Below, piece by piece: positions 24,901 through 37,965 of a stretch of 64,000 bases of DNA. The notes beneath the pieces are model-generated. The model had not been told where the DNA came from. It did no database searches and worked only from the letters and a program-made list of their open reading frames with translations. Each line of letters opens with the position of its first letter. Position 1 is the stretch's first letter. The DNA is from Mytilus californianus (Eukaryota; Mollusca; Bivalvia; Mytilida; Mytilidae): NCBI RefSeq assembly GCF_021869535.1, contig NW_026262581.1, forward strand, positions 115,534,771 through 115,598,770. The letters run 5' to 3'. A program made the translations under genes and the position numbers.

Positions 24901-27900
24901 TATGTAGTACCATAAGGGGGCCCAAGCTCCCTATCCAACTAAATCTGCCTCTGGTCATTTAAGTATTTGATTATAAGTCATTGGCCGTATGAGATCCATG
25001 ATAGTTCGAGTCGATAACTCTTGTACTGATAGTTGTTATACATTATCATGATTAACATGATTAATGTAGTATTATGTACTCACCATATGCATATGTAAGG
25101 CACATACATTCTGCAAAACCTATTAATAATAAAGTCCAACCTCCTACATAATTATCTAGTATTTGCAAGAGATATATACCACCCTGCAAAAGAAAAAAAA
25201 TATTTCAGTCCTCGAAATTGTACACATAATCGATTTTAATTGCATTCAAACAGAAAACGGAAAATAACAAAAAATAGAAAATTATTGTAAAGAATATTAC
25301 CTTTTTGCACTATGCATGAAATTGAAAAGAAAACAGGTCTTATATTATATATACATGTACTTTTGTATCGATATATTTTCATTCATTTTTCAATTATCTT
25401 GTATATTTCCCTTACAGAACAGTTTTTAATGCATAATTTGTCCCACAGTTTTCATTAATACATAATTCCTCAGCTACAAAAATGAACAAAAATGAACACA
25501 ATATACGAGTTATATATGTCAGTTTCCTTTTTGATATTAAATAATGTACCATGAAATAAGAATATATAGTTACTAATTCAAAAAAAAATACTGCCGAAAA
25601 ATTTGAATTGTTACCATATCCATTCATCCATAAACAATTCACTTATACATTTTTTGATATGTTATGTTAAGTATAAGAAGCTTATATATTAAGAAATTAG
25701 AGAATTCTTACCGGACATGTGAGTGGAAGACCGACAAGAAAAAAGAGAGAACAAATGAGGAGTATAACTATTGTTTTATGTTGTCTTAAGTGTGGCCATT
25801 GGTCAGTCACACCTGTCAGGACAGTTTCTAACATGGCAAACTGAAATAGACAAACAATAAAACATTATAACTATACAATTATTTTATTTTCATAAAGACT
25901 TGAATGCTGTTTATAGATTAATTATTCCGGACTTTCTCTGATCTATACTTTACAACAACTTATGATCGTAAGAGAAAAATTGCCTTCTGTTATCATCCTA
26001 AAAAAATTCAAGACGCGACACAATTCACTCAGATTTATACCTACATTACTTACCATTCTCTTTATTTTGCGAGAAAAAAAATTCAGATGGCAATTCTTTG
26101 ACAAAAAATGAATGCAACATAATGACAATTATCTTAGTAATTTGTTTCTCAAATGATAATTTTAATGAGTAAATGTTATTTTTATGTTTTATGTGAAAAT
26201 ACATAGGGTTCAACTCTTGCTTCGTTTTGCTACGCCATCAACAGACAAAATATAAAATGTGACAAAATGCATTAAACATTTCACAAGTAATACTGATTTG
26301 TTATACAGCAAGAGTGAATGTGAAAGCACATAATTTCCATTGTAGCCTCAATAATGTTTCGTTATTATTCGTCAAGAAATCGCATGGTCAGCAAAATATT
26401 CTATGTATCCGTGAAAGAAATTTTAGTTTTTTAGCATCGTTACATATGGTGCAACGAAAAAACCTTTCGAATTACTTTACATGTTTTGTTGTGTCATAGT
26501 TTTTGCAAAAATCGAATATGGTTAAATTTTTAACCCATTCATAAGAAGTCGTCATTTAAAACTTTTTGAGCGCAATTTACCTTTTGTACGTCTGAATAAA
26601 ATTCATGCTCCGTTATGTAATAGATTATCATCCCGCTGATTGAATTAAATTTTTGACTATTTCAATCGCATGGATCCCCTTAAACTTAAAATGAAGAATA
26701 ACACAGATGCAATTAGGTCAGCTTCATAAACTTTCGTTGTATTTAAATAATTTTAGAGAAAGTTTTGTAAGCGCTCCTTTTCACAGCGAGTATATCAAAC
26801 TAAAGAGTGAAAACAGCTAAATCATACTTTTTTTTAAAATTACCTGACTGTCAAGCCCTAATGTAATCAGCATTAAGAAAAATAAAATGGACCAAAACGG
26901 CGCTCCTGGCATACTGGTGACTGCCTCAGGGTAAACCACAAATGCAAGGCCTGCACCTGAAATATATATTTATATCAGACAAAGTTTAATATAGTTATAC
27001 ATGTATGTAAGCAGGTTTTTAAACTTATAACTGAAGAATAATTACAGAGAGAAAAATTTCCAGTGTGTGCTGTGCTCTGAAACTGTCATTGTTTTTTTCT
27101 TTTGTGTGGCATTATTGCACTTAATACTGGATTTAACCCCTAGACAATTGCCTGCTTTGGGATCACCAACTATCGCTTCCAGTTTGATGGTATAATGTTT
27201 TGCCTAAGTTTTAGTTTTTAAGCGGGTTTTTTTAAGCACCCATGTCTTGGAATGTAGAAATAGAAATAGACACTGAAGTGACTTCTAACCAGGTACATGA
27301 ACATAATCATGTGGATAAGTTATTAATAAACTAGTTTTTGAGGAATCAATAGTTTTTCCTACTGAAATACTAAGAGGCATGGTCAAATCATTAACATGGG
27401 CTTTTCTGTACCATGATGATAATTAGAGTGCGAAGGTGGTACCACTGGTTTAAATTTCCATTTGTCCTTGAAGTCGCTATGGGAATCCCCAACCAAAGGT
27501 ACTCCTGTTCCCGTCGACTTGTTCCTTGATTCTTTAAAAGTATAAATATATTTCATACAGGGAATGGCTAACCCAAGTGTCACCCGTCGTGTTGCTCGTC
27601 ATAAGCAACTCAGATGCCTCTTCTATTTATTTTACTGAAAGCAAGTCAAAAGTTCGAAATCTGCTGATTATGAGATATGGATTCCCACACTCTTATATCG
27701 GCTGTGCAGATATCATACCACAGCACGAACAGTAAATAAATACAGGATCTTGCACAATGTTAAAAGAAAATAAGTCTTGAAACTTCAGCTGTGTTTTCTA
27801 TATACTGTTATTAATCAAAATGATAATAATTCATCTAATTCGACAAATTCTAGACGAAATGCGTAACTATTGTTAAAAACACAACATAGTTATAGCCTCT

Positions 27901-30900
27901 TACAATAAGTCGATGAAACCAAAAAGAAAGCTTTACATATCATTGCCTTATGTATTGCACCTAACACACCGCCTTTTATTCACAAATAATATACTTGTAC
28001 ACTATACAATACAGCCATGAGAGAAAAAATGTTAGCAGAGAGAAGGAATTCAATGTTTTGTTTGATTAAAGTCTCATCTCTCAACAAGTACAATCAATAT
28101 TTATGCATTATAAAACAATACTAAATAAAATGAGAGCCATTCTATACAGAATTATAAGAGACTATTAAAATGCATAGATATAATACACTAAACAATATGA
28201 AATAAAATATTATTTACAATATATAAAATTTCTACGCCTTTTTAAAATCAAATAACAGGTTTTGGCACACACACGAATCATATTTACATCTGCGAATAAA
28301 AACACTAACTTTTGTTTATCATCTAAAGTATTAAAATTTTCATTCAAAGTTTCAGCAACATAAAATAAATGGTTTCTAAAATCGTCATAAAGAGGACATC
28401 TTAATAAAACATGCGCTTCATCTTCAATAAAACCGTCAAATATATGGCACACTCTGATTTCTAAAACAATATTTTCATATCTCCCTGTTTCAATCCTTAG
28501 GGGAGCAACACCACATCTAAATTTGGCGAAAGCACTTCTGTGACTGAAGGGTAAAGCTATTTTGCAGTATTCCTCCGGTTCAAACATTTCTTTAAACAAT
28601 CTGTACGTTCGTAGGAATGACGGCAAAGATAAAACATCTTTTTCTCTACAACTTAATTACAGTTGTGGTGAAAAATTTGTAACAATATGCAGAAATGATG
28701 GAATTATATTTACCATCTCTAGCAACATCTTTCACGTGCAAGTTCATTTGACCAGCCATGTAACCCAGAAAAGAGAAAATCACAAATCCAGCAAAAATAC
28801 AGGTTAATGTATCTCCTACGCATACTATTAAAGAATCCCTGAAATAAATAATATTAAATGTATTTCCGGGGATCTCCTAATCTAAAATATAAAACAAAAA
28901 ACAAAACAAAAAGCACAAATTTCTTTTCAAAAAGACAATACTATAATAACTATAAGCGAAGTCTAACTATACCTAGCCATCCAACGGGAATCAAGGATTC
29001 TATACTGGACTACTATCGAGTTGGAAGCAAAGAAGTAGTTGTGTGAACAAAGAAGAACTTACATATACAATGTGTAATTACTGAAAGTAAAGCTTTTAGC
29101 CACACAAACCCCGGCAATAAGTTCGGAATAATAGACCAAAGACTCAAATGGCCGGGTTGCGCAGAATGTTTCTTAAACAACGGATAATGATCTATCCTGA
29201 ACAATTAAATATTTGAAAAAGACTTGGTTCTCAAGTCTGGAAACATGAGAAAACATTTCCTCAAACAATTCCATAATAGCAGGTGCACAACTTCAACATA
29301 TGCTCAAAGTTCTGGGAAGTTTCAGGGATCTAGTTTTAAAAAAGTAGGAGGGATTGATTACACAAATTAGGTATCCACTTTTCTCCATGCCCGCCCAGCC
29401 GGCTTCACATTCCTTTCATATAAAAATAAGAACTTATAGGTCTTCAACAAAGAGCAAAAACCAACAAAGCCAAAAAACGGGGGAACATAAATTATCTACA
29501 TTCCAATGATTATAAAGTTGTTCTTACTTGAGTATGTTATTATGGAATCTGTTATAACTAGACAATGTTACTAATCCACCTCCAGCAATAGACATAGAAA
29601 AGAATATCTGTACAGCAGCATCTTTCCATACCTTGAAGATAAAGTGCAATAGATTGTCATACCTCTATAGCAATAATACACATACAGCATTGCATATCTA
29701 TGCATTTATTCAAAATGAAGATACTTCAATCTTAAAAGATTGTCCGTTTTCCTGCCAAAGGTCGGTGGTTCTCTCCAGCTTCCTCTACCAATCAAAACTG
29801 ATCACCACGAAATAGCCAATAGTACTGAAAGTGGCGTTAAACGCAAATCAATCAATCAATCAATCAATCGAAATGACATGCCTACGTCAGGCCAAAATAA
29901 AAAGGCTTAACGGAACAACCAACTAAATTTGGTTTGTTAAACTTAATATTGAGAAGCATCTAGCAGAAATATGACAAATATGGTTAACTCCAAGGGAGAT
30001 TTTTCTGTTATATCTTCATCATATTTTCCATTCGTACCTGCTACCAATCTCCTTATTATTTCAACCCCGTACAATGTACATGTAGTATAAATTCGACGAT
30101 TTCAATTGATCAATATTGTCAGTTTCAAATTTAGCAGCATAACACACCAGACGAGTTGTGACGCTTGCTTGGCTTTAATTGAACATTTCGATTGTATATT
30201 TTCAGTTTATCCACTATTTCTAGGACGAGACTTTCTCAATAAAATTGAACTCCGACAATTTTGGTTGTTCAGCTCAGTCCCTTTGATTTGGATGCTCTAA
30301 ACAATTTTACATAAACGACTTCCTTAAAGTTTCGTCTCACACGTGTCAGATCAAGGTTATTCCAGTCTCACACGTGTCAGATCAAGGTTGTTCCAGAAAC
30401 ACGTACACCGTGCACACTGAAATAGGTATCATACGCTTTTTACGGTCAAACATTATAAATGTTCTTCATCTGTACGTATCAAGTAACAAATACTTCCATT
30501 AGTACCTGAAGATATTTTACAATGCGATGAATATCTTGTGAATTTGGTATCGCTTCAACCCTTTACACATTCACTGTTTTAGTATCTGTATTAATCATAA
30601 ATTATTACATTTAAAAAATTCATATCTCTTGTAACAACTTTACCTGAGCGTCTAAAAGCCTTTCGAAGTCTGGAACAATGAAATAATATACACCTTGACC
30701 GGCATTATCCAGTGTTACACCACGGAAAAATAAAATAATCAATACAACAAACGGGAATATAGCTGTGAAGTATACAACCTGAAAAAAATGTTGAAGAAGA
30801 AATAACAATTGATTATCAAACATCCCTTTGGTCTTCACTTCATTTACCATTCTTATTACAGAATACGGGAGCTATATACAAATATGTAGACGTTCATTGG

Positions 30901-33900
30901 CTGTTATTTCATTATAGTCTATTGAAAGTAGCAGGATAGGTATTGTATGAATCAGGGATTAAAAATTATATAGTTCGCTCTATTTTTTGTCCATAAGCAC
31001 ACAAACTTAAATTTCATAAATAATTTTGTACGTGCATACGTTTTCAGTAGTTCAATACATTTTCAAGTTAATTGCATTCCAATGTTTAATACATTTACCT
31101 TTTAACAATGTAAACGTTTTCGGCCGTTTAATACCATTGTAAGTCCTTACCTTTCCTGTTGTTTTAATACCCTTCAATAGGCACAAAAAGCATATTATCC
31201 ACGCTAACATTAAGCACATAACAAGCTGCCATTTTGGTTGTCCGAAGTCATCGATACCAGAGCTCATATTTATTGCTCTGTTGCTGTAAATAAGAGTTTC
31301 TATAAATTCAGTAATTTTTGCGTGTATGTATTATTGCAATTAATGCAAGATTAATTTTTACGATTTCGTGAAATGCTGCATACAAATAAATTAGTGCTAT
31401 CGAAATTCATAATGCGAGTTTATATTTTTGCTAATTCTATCCCGTCGCAAATTTTGCAATAATAAACAAATCGCAAAGATTTTTGGAAATTTACAGAATA
31501 TAAAAAAAATTTACAGGTAAGTAACTTTTTAATTGGATTTAGTATGTGAAAAACTTTCACTGCAATAAAAAAAAACTGTCCATACAATAAAAATATTGTC
31601 AATGACATTAAACTTGGCTTATGCCGATCGAAAGTCTGTATTGGCATTTTCTCCGTCAATTTGAATGGTTAAATCTGTTTTGATTCAATTGGCGTTTCTG
31701 CTGACCATATCTGTGTACAGGGAACTGTTTACATTTCCGAGGGATCAGCGTTCATCAATGGTTATAGGAGGGATTTGTATTGCTCAATCTTTTGTTTTAT
31801 GTGTTGTATAATATTTTGACCATTTAATAGTCTGTTTCTATTAATTTTGAACCCCGTATTGGTTTCTCTCCTTTTCGCAGAGTGGATCGACTTAGATCTG
31901 GGAACAGTATATCTATATATATATACATCAATATATATGTTCCTGTTTAGATGTAATGTTGATTCTGACCAACGCTGTATACATACGCTAATTTGGGTTA
32001 CGGGGAAGAATGCTGACTTGCAGTAGGTCACCCAAGGAACCGACCTCAAATAAGTAATGCAAGAGTTATCTTACAACTTGACGAAGCTGTGTATTTATAC
32101 ATCCCGTACAACCAAACGGACGTCCCTCAGGACGTGCTATGTGCTACTGCCGGACCAGATCTATACAGATAACCATATATTTGTACCACAGTCTTCCCTT
32201 TGGAAATGCAACTACTGCAATCAAACTGTAATAATACTACAATATCAATTTTATGCATCGGGTTTTGCACATCATACAGGTGTCACATAAATTGCTAATA
32301 ATTTATGTCTGTGTCACACATTCTAAACCTGGAACGTGTAAACTGCCATATTTGGTGTATGCAGTGGGCATTATATTAAAAATATATTCAGTATATATTA
32401 GTAAAAATTCTTTTACAGAAATATTCATTTCATAATAAAAGAAAAGAGGTGGTTAATAGAAAATAAACAGTTTTTATTGTTGAGTTCATCCCATTACTCC
32501 CTTTTCCTTATTAAACAATTTCATAAAAAGGAATTATACCGATTTCCGTGCGTACGAAACGTTTATCTTCAACAAATACTTTAAAGATCAAAAGTCTAGG
32601 AAAACAAATACAGAAAAATATATAAGACCGAGCACCAAACTCAAAAAGGGTAGCGAATAGATTACTAATATACATGTAATCCATATAGATAATTATACTA
32701 ACGTCCAGTACTCTTCAGCTGCTGATACCCTTTTATGTCCGGTAACTTCTGTAAACATGGTATCATTCCACAATCCGATGAATTTGTCCCCATTGTAACA
32801 TGTTCCATTCTGATACTTTGTTCTAGTAGCACAGTCGACCAGAGGAAGTTTATCAGCACAAACTATAATATAGTGGTGAAATTTACATGCGAATGTGAGA
32901 CACATTTAAACTTATGGTTTATACTTGTAATGTAATAAACCAATATCGTTGTTTATTTACCATAATTTAGAGTTATTTTATTTAATTATGTAAAAATAGA
33001 GTTGTGTATTTATTCACAGAGCACTATTACCTCTTCGATCAGATATGCATGTCCATCAGAGACCTTTAAAGGATATCAAATATTCTCACTACAGCAATTC
33101 CAGAACTCACGATTCGTCTGATATCACATAAGATACGTCTAGTCAATAACAGATTAATTGATTGCAGCTTTACGTCCAGCGGCAAATATTACATGCATAG
33201 TCATGACGATAACATATTAATGAGATATTAAAAAGTAAAATAACAAAAATACCGAACTCCAAGGAAAATTCAAATCGGAAAGTCCCTTATAAAGTGGCAA
33301 AATCAAAAGCTCAAACACACCAAACGAATGGAAAACAACTGTCATATTCCTGACTTGGTACAGGTATTTCCTTATGTAGAAAATGGTGGATTAAACCTGG
33401 TTTTATAGCTAGCTAGACCTCTCACTTGTAGGACAGTCGCATAAAATTCCATTATATTGACAACAATGTGTGAACAAAACAAAAAGAAATAATAGGTAAA
33501 AATGTCAAAAATAGGGGTACAGCAGTCAACATTGTGTTATTATCTTAATCTCTATAAAAACAAAAAAATATGTCAACAAAGAAAAACAAAATGGCATATA
33601 GAAATAGCACATAAGCAAAAATGAAAGACAAGAATACAAAAATTGACCACAGCACAAATACACATTGGCGGGATGCATAATTACCGAGCCACGCCAAAAG
33701 GATATTACCAAAAATGGACTAAACAGTAAAGGTTAATAATTTACAAAGACAAATAAAAGAACACTTTAACACGTAATTAAGATGATAAACAACGTCAGTA
33801 CATAGAATCTATACTTCAAGACCATCATGTGTTATTTGTGAAGTTGATACAGAATATTTATCAACAAGGTCTTGGTATCTTCCGATGAACTTTTAAAAAA

Positions 33901-35501
33901 AAGGACGAAACGTTCTTTGACATTACCCTGGTTCATCAACTTTCTGCTCAGACACTGGTGACGTTTTATAAAGTTTGGGTAGCAACTGCAAGATCTTGAA
34001 TACCGAATGAGTTGGGAACTGTATATCCCATATGCAGGTGAAGTTGGTATATTGCTACTAAGGTGGGGGAAATTGATAATTTCAAAATTAAAATCGTCTC
34101 GTTTGTCATAGATTCTGGAACTTAGATGACCGCTCATGTCAAATTCGAGGTATAAGTCTGAAAATGAGGCGAAGGAAGCCGAGTCTGTTGTTTCTTTAAT
34201 GTCTAGTTCTAGAGGATATATTGATGGAACCCAATCAGAAAAGTTTGGATTGTTAATGGAAAGAACATCATCAATATATCTAAAATACACTGATTTGGAA
34301 AAAGTATTGCCCTACTCATACATATAGTTCCCGCTCTGAGACAACCAGTCTGTGTTCAAAACCTGAATGCCAATAACCTGGTAAAGCGACAACAAGTCCA
34401 AATTTGAATTAATCTTTGGTTTGAGCAAGCTACCATGAGATTAAGGTGGTTATTAATAAAAGACAAATCATAAATGTGCTAGGGAGGAACATAAGAAGAA
34501 GCTCAACATGCTCTGAACAGAATAAAATTTATTGAAAGTATAATATTGAATTTAAAGCAGAAAATATTCATTTTTCATCAAAATTAACTTATAAACTTTT
34601 TAAACCGTATTTAGACAAATAAGTCAATGTCTTAGTCTAAAACATAAAACAGTGGCACGAAATTATTAAATAAGTAGCACAAAATAATTAAATATATGAG
34701 CGTAATATGATTTCATGTATTTTTTTTTTTATCTTGTGCATGTATAAATAGTGCAAAAAATGAATTAAAACAATTATTGTATATAGTTCATAGCCTTTAC
34801 AAATTAAATTTAATATGGTATTTTCTAAATTAATCAGTAAGAAGTGTTCTTTTCCATCTGATTTCATTTATTTCCCAAATTATATAAATGAGACTTGTCT
34901 TACAATGTTTTAAAAATTGATCGTCAACTGATACAAAACTGCATTGCGCTTCAATGAAACGATTCTTTTGTATGTAATGGATAAAATAGGTCTTTCGTTT
35001 ATCCCATATATTGTAGCCTTCCTTAAAGTTACTATTCGTTTTAATTCTTTTCCATCGTATAACCAATCTAAAATTCCTTCACCACAAATTATTCCCAAAC
35101 GTTCGTGAAGATTGGATTTGTGTTAAAATTGTTTGAAGCAAGTATGTTTTCTTATATTTTTCAATAGTTTAGATTACAAAATAACCTTTTTTCAAGAGAC
35201 ACGTAATGTCAAAAATAATTTGATAATCTTCCAGACTTGAATGCAACTAAAAACATAATTCCAAGAAGTACAAAAGGAAGTATTGTTATGATGATTCACT
35301 CTACGGTTTATTGAAATTCCCTTACAAGTTGCGGAAACTTGATACACTCCCAAATAAAGAAAAATAAATAGTTCATATTTTGCAACAATACTTAAATTTT
35401 TTTTACAAAGTCAGCGTGTTCAACTTTGCAGGATTTGTGTACAAAAAGCTTATTGTTATACAATGTAAAATGTGTATGTTCAGGGTTTGCTATTTCTCAA
35501 G

Positions 35502-35544
<43 letters not shown>

Positions 35545-37965
35545 TGATTATTATTATTATTATCTTTAATGATAAAACAGAATATTTAAAATATCAAAAC
35601 GTACTAAAATTCTAATAATATTTCAATGAAATTATCAATTTGGAAAGGAAGGGGTTATGCTTAATGCTCACTTTAAGGATAACACCGGCAAATGGAAAAA
35701 TGATATACATTTCGATTCGCTGAGTCGAGAAATTGTGTTATCGGGTAAAACTTACATTCAGTATTCCACTCTGGATTATTACAGTCAGCCCAGGGTAGAT
35801 CACTCGTGAATGAAACAAACAGATAGTAATACGACCAAGCTAAGATCATGTTGTAGTATAATGATGTAAAACCAGAGACCAATACCATCGCAATTCCAAC
35901 ACCTTTAAACATAGGTGCAAACTTCCAGCATGTCATTGGTCCACTGCTACAGAACTGACCAAGAGATGCCTCCATAAAGAAAAGGGGAACACCGATCAAT
36001 CCCATCATCAAAACAAACGGAATAAGAAAGGCACCACCCCCGTTCCTGTAGCACAAGTAAGGAAAACGCCACACATTTCCAAGGCCGACAGCATATCCAA
36101 GAAGTGAGAGAAGGAAATCAAATCTTCCTGACCAGTTTCCACGATCTTCATTTTCATCTTTTCCGAATATCAGCTTTTTGCTGTCTGTTGTTTCCACTGT
36201 AACCCCTGTACCCTGTTTAAATAGATCATTTATATCTATTATAATCTTCTAATGGCATGTTAAATGATTGAGTTAAGAGTGTAATTAAGAATTCTATACG
36301 AACTAGTATCAAGAAAGACATGACAAAAAATAAAATGCATATAGGCTTGTTTTTATACGAATGAATAATTGATGCAAGGATAAAGCGTGGCATGTCTGAT
36401 AATCAATTCATTAGTGTGTCCATCTATCTGAATGCGTCTCGCGATAATTTTACTTCAATTGAACTTTTGATTTGTTTTATAAAATATTTGGTGCCATAAA
36501 GTCTGGCTCTATTCAGATTTGCTGTTTTATTACACTCTAATATCGGCCGTTGTTCTTCCAAGTAAATTTTAGGCAGCCACGTCATGTATAATCGAATACA
36601 TTTGACCACAACATAAAAATACAGAACAGAAAATAATTTCTAGTCGTATTTCAAACTGCAAATGAGTGCGTCGACATAATCTCCAAAAAGTGGTTCAATG
36701 ATTTCATAAAAGCATCAGAGATACAAACTTACCGTAGAAGGTGTCCTGGAATATCCCCTTTTGTCATCGTAGATGCCAGAGTCCCGGGAAATTCTTATTT
36801 GTTTGCTGTCTACAGAACTTTCCTCTGAATCATAATAGTCTCGTCTGGCCTGAGTAATCATAAAACTAAGTTTATAACAAAACGCCAAGAGAAGACAAAA
36901 CAATCATTGAACATAGTATTCGCTGGATATCATGATACCCGAAAGAGTGAGTTTAAACAAACTTTCAGTTTCATTTTATGCCCATATCGACTAACTGTTT
37001 GATTGGTTTATTTCTTATGCCAAATGAACGGTCCATGAAATCAAATATGGAAGTATCCCTGGTAGTTCAAACATAGTTACTGTTCAAAGCAAGGACAAAG
37101 AGACCAGACACAAGTCTCGTCTCTATAGCGGTAAAAGTTACATACATATTAGTTTTCCTTGCATTATACCCCTTGCCATACACTAATTTATAGTGGACTT
37201 TTTTACTTTTATTTTATTTTTGGACGGTTCTTCGAGGAAAATAATAGCTGGAAATTAGTCTTTACTTTTTGTACAGACTCTTTTTTTAAGTTTTGAACGA
37301 CAGAACTCTTAAATATGATGGCTCAATTGTATCTCGTTTTGAACCAGGAAGTTCTTCATTTATATTGAATTATTGACAAAACCTCCTAATATACATTCTC
37401 AAACAGATAGAATCTTGCAAATTCTAGAAAACGGTATGCCAATTTTTGATTGATTGCTTAATTGGTTGATTATTTCATAACGCCAGTCAGCCCGAAACTG
37501 CTATATCACGACGTGAATATACAACAGCATGGTTTACAAAGAAATATATGTTTAATGTATGAACAAATGATATTGCGTAATTAAAAAAAAATGGACAATT
37601 CTTTTATTAATAACTCATAAAATCAGGTTTTAGTTATTATATGTATCCGTGTTTAAAGGTTTTTCCTATGACAAACCACATTATCCACTGATCCATGAAG
37701 ATTGACATATTTTAGTCCATGTTTACAATACATGTCGTTTTCTTTAACAAAATATGTACCTGATATTAAATTTAATCAATGGAATGTATATACTTTGTTG
37801 TTATTTTTTACCTTAATTCATAAATGTACTTTAACGTTTTGTATACAATTTAACTATCTACAGATCTCATATGATAGCTAATTCAGTTGCATAAAGGTAA
37901 TATAACAAATTACTTAATTAAAAATAACTTACGCCTCCTTTAAGTCCAGGTTTTGTATTTGACAT
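21917..37965 (-). CDS. SLC6 family Na+/Cl- dependent transporter (glycine/amino-acid branch), 14 coding exons, C-terminus open
   Basis: Plasma-membrane symporter that would use sodium and chloride gradients to import a small amino-acid-type substrate. Exons, high to low: 37965-37933, 36849-36733, 36212-35756, 32862-32703, 31283-31151, 30778-30644, 29631-29528, 28838-28714, 26956-26844, 25840-25712, 25183-25084, 23673-23573, 23109-22936, 22081-21917. All phases join, giving 682 residues. TM1 carries [14 protein letters not shown] (residues 89-102). Gly93 replaces the Asp of monoamine transporters, which favours the amino-acid branch. The second extracellular loop has a cysteine pair and NGT and NDT sequons. 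TM6 reads [20 protein letters not shown] and TM8 ends [13 protein letters not shown]. The tail motif [11 protein letters not shown] resembles glycine transporters. The start is the ATG of a short exon ([11 protein letters not shown]), so a further 5' exon is possible. The last exon ends at a GTAAGT donor, so a terminal exon should lie below 21917. Substrate is not proven. Confidence 0.93.
22251..22654. mobile_element. 404-bp miniature element with 21-bp TIRs, in SLC6 intron 13
   Basis: Left TIR TAACTAGTAAACGAATTTCAG (22251-22271) is inverted at 22634-22654 with one mismatch. The interior is palindrome-rich: CTGAACAGTACTGAATT occurs twice on one side and its inverse on the other. The flanks allow a TA target duplication, which would suit a Tc1/mariner-mobilised MITE. 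Lies between SLC6 exons 13 and 14. Confidence 0.75.
24445..24590 (+). repeat. SINE-like repeat family R3, copy 2 (SLC6 intron 11)
   Basis: Shares GGATTTAACGTCCCCATTCC and an ATACATCCGGTACA block with the copy at 8190. Ends with a TTAAGCAAACATCAAACAATC AATC-type tail similar to that at 29846-29870. Confidence 0.55.
28210..28626 (-). pseudogene. Non-LTR retrotransposon reverse-transcriptase C-terminal fragment
   Basis: About 138 codons in one frame, continuing a few codons upstream without an ATG. The order is [18 protein letters not shown], then [20 protein letters not shown], then [10 protein letters not shown]. This is the C-terminal tail typical of LINE polymerases, with the usual C-x2-C...H...C knuckle; here the second cysteine is lost (CHIF), which suggests decay. 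It sits in intron 8 of the SLC6 gene, only about 90 bases past the exon 8 donor. No upstream polymerase or endonuclease domain is visible, so it is a 5'-truncated copy. Confidence 0.75.
29735..29872 (+). repeat. Short interspersed repeat ending in (AATC)n (SLC6 intron 6)
   Basis: AGTACTGAAAGTGGCGTTAA is followed by five AATC repeats (about 29846-29870). A similar GACGTTAAGCAACCAACAAT CAATC tail occurs at 42841-42868. Lies about 100 bases upstream of SLC6 exon 7 on the gene strand, so it is intronic. Confidence 0.6.
32060..32165 (+). repeat. SINE-like repeat family R3, partial copy 3 (SLC6 intron 4)
   Basis: Only the second half is present: TTATACATCCCGTACAACCA and AAACGGACGTCCCTC. Confidence 0.5.
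33231..33462. repeat. Dispersed repeat family R2, copy 1 (SLC6 intron 3)
   Basis: About 230 bases almost identical to 48973-49204 (AAAATGGTGGATTAAACCTG and TTTTATAGCTAGCTA among the landmarks). On the minus strand it follows the Penelope-type reverse-transcriptase fragment and may be its 3' untranslated region. Confidence 0.8.
33832..34290 (-). pseudogene. Penelope-like (or related) reverse-transcriptase C-terminal fragment
   Basis: An open frame of 152 codons begins at the polymerase active-site box FRYIDDVLS (catalytic YIDD at residues 5-8). It continues through [48 protein letters not shown] and [16 protein letters not shown] to [13 protein letters not shown]. This block is a recurrent retroelement protein in invertebrate genomes. 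I assign it to the Penelope-like group with only moderate confidence. The fingers and N-terminal palm are missing, so it is 5'-truncated. It lies in SLC6 intron 3, and a dispersed repeat at 33231-33462 follows on its 3' side and may be its untranslated end. Confidence 0.7.
35507..35562. repeat. (ATT)n microsatellite (SLC6 intron 3)
   Basis: Run of ATT triplets with a single CATG interruption, about 200 bases from SLC6 exon 3. Confidence 0.9.

Noticed and set aside
27383..27583. 66-codon minus-strand frame with a [10 protein letters not shown] segment
   Set aside because: Composition is less AT-driven than neighbours, but it lies within SLC6 intron 8 with no splice sites, family or repeat evidence.
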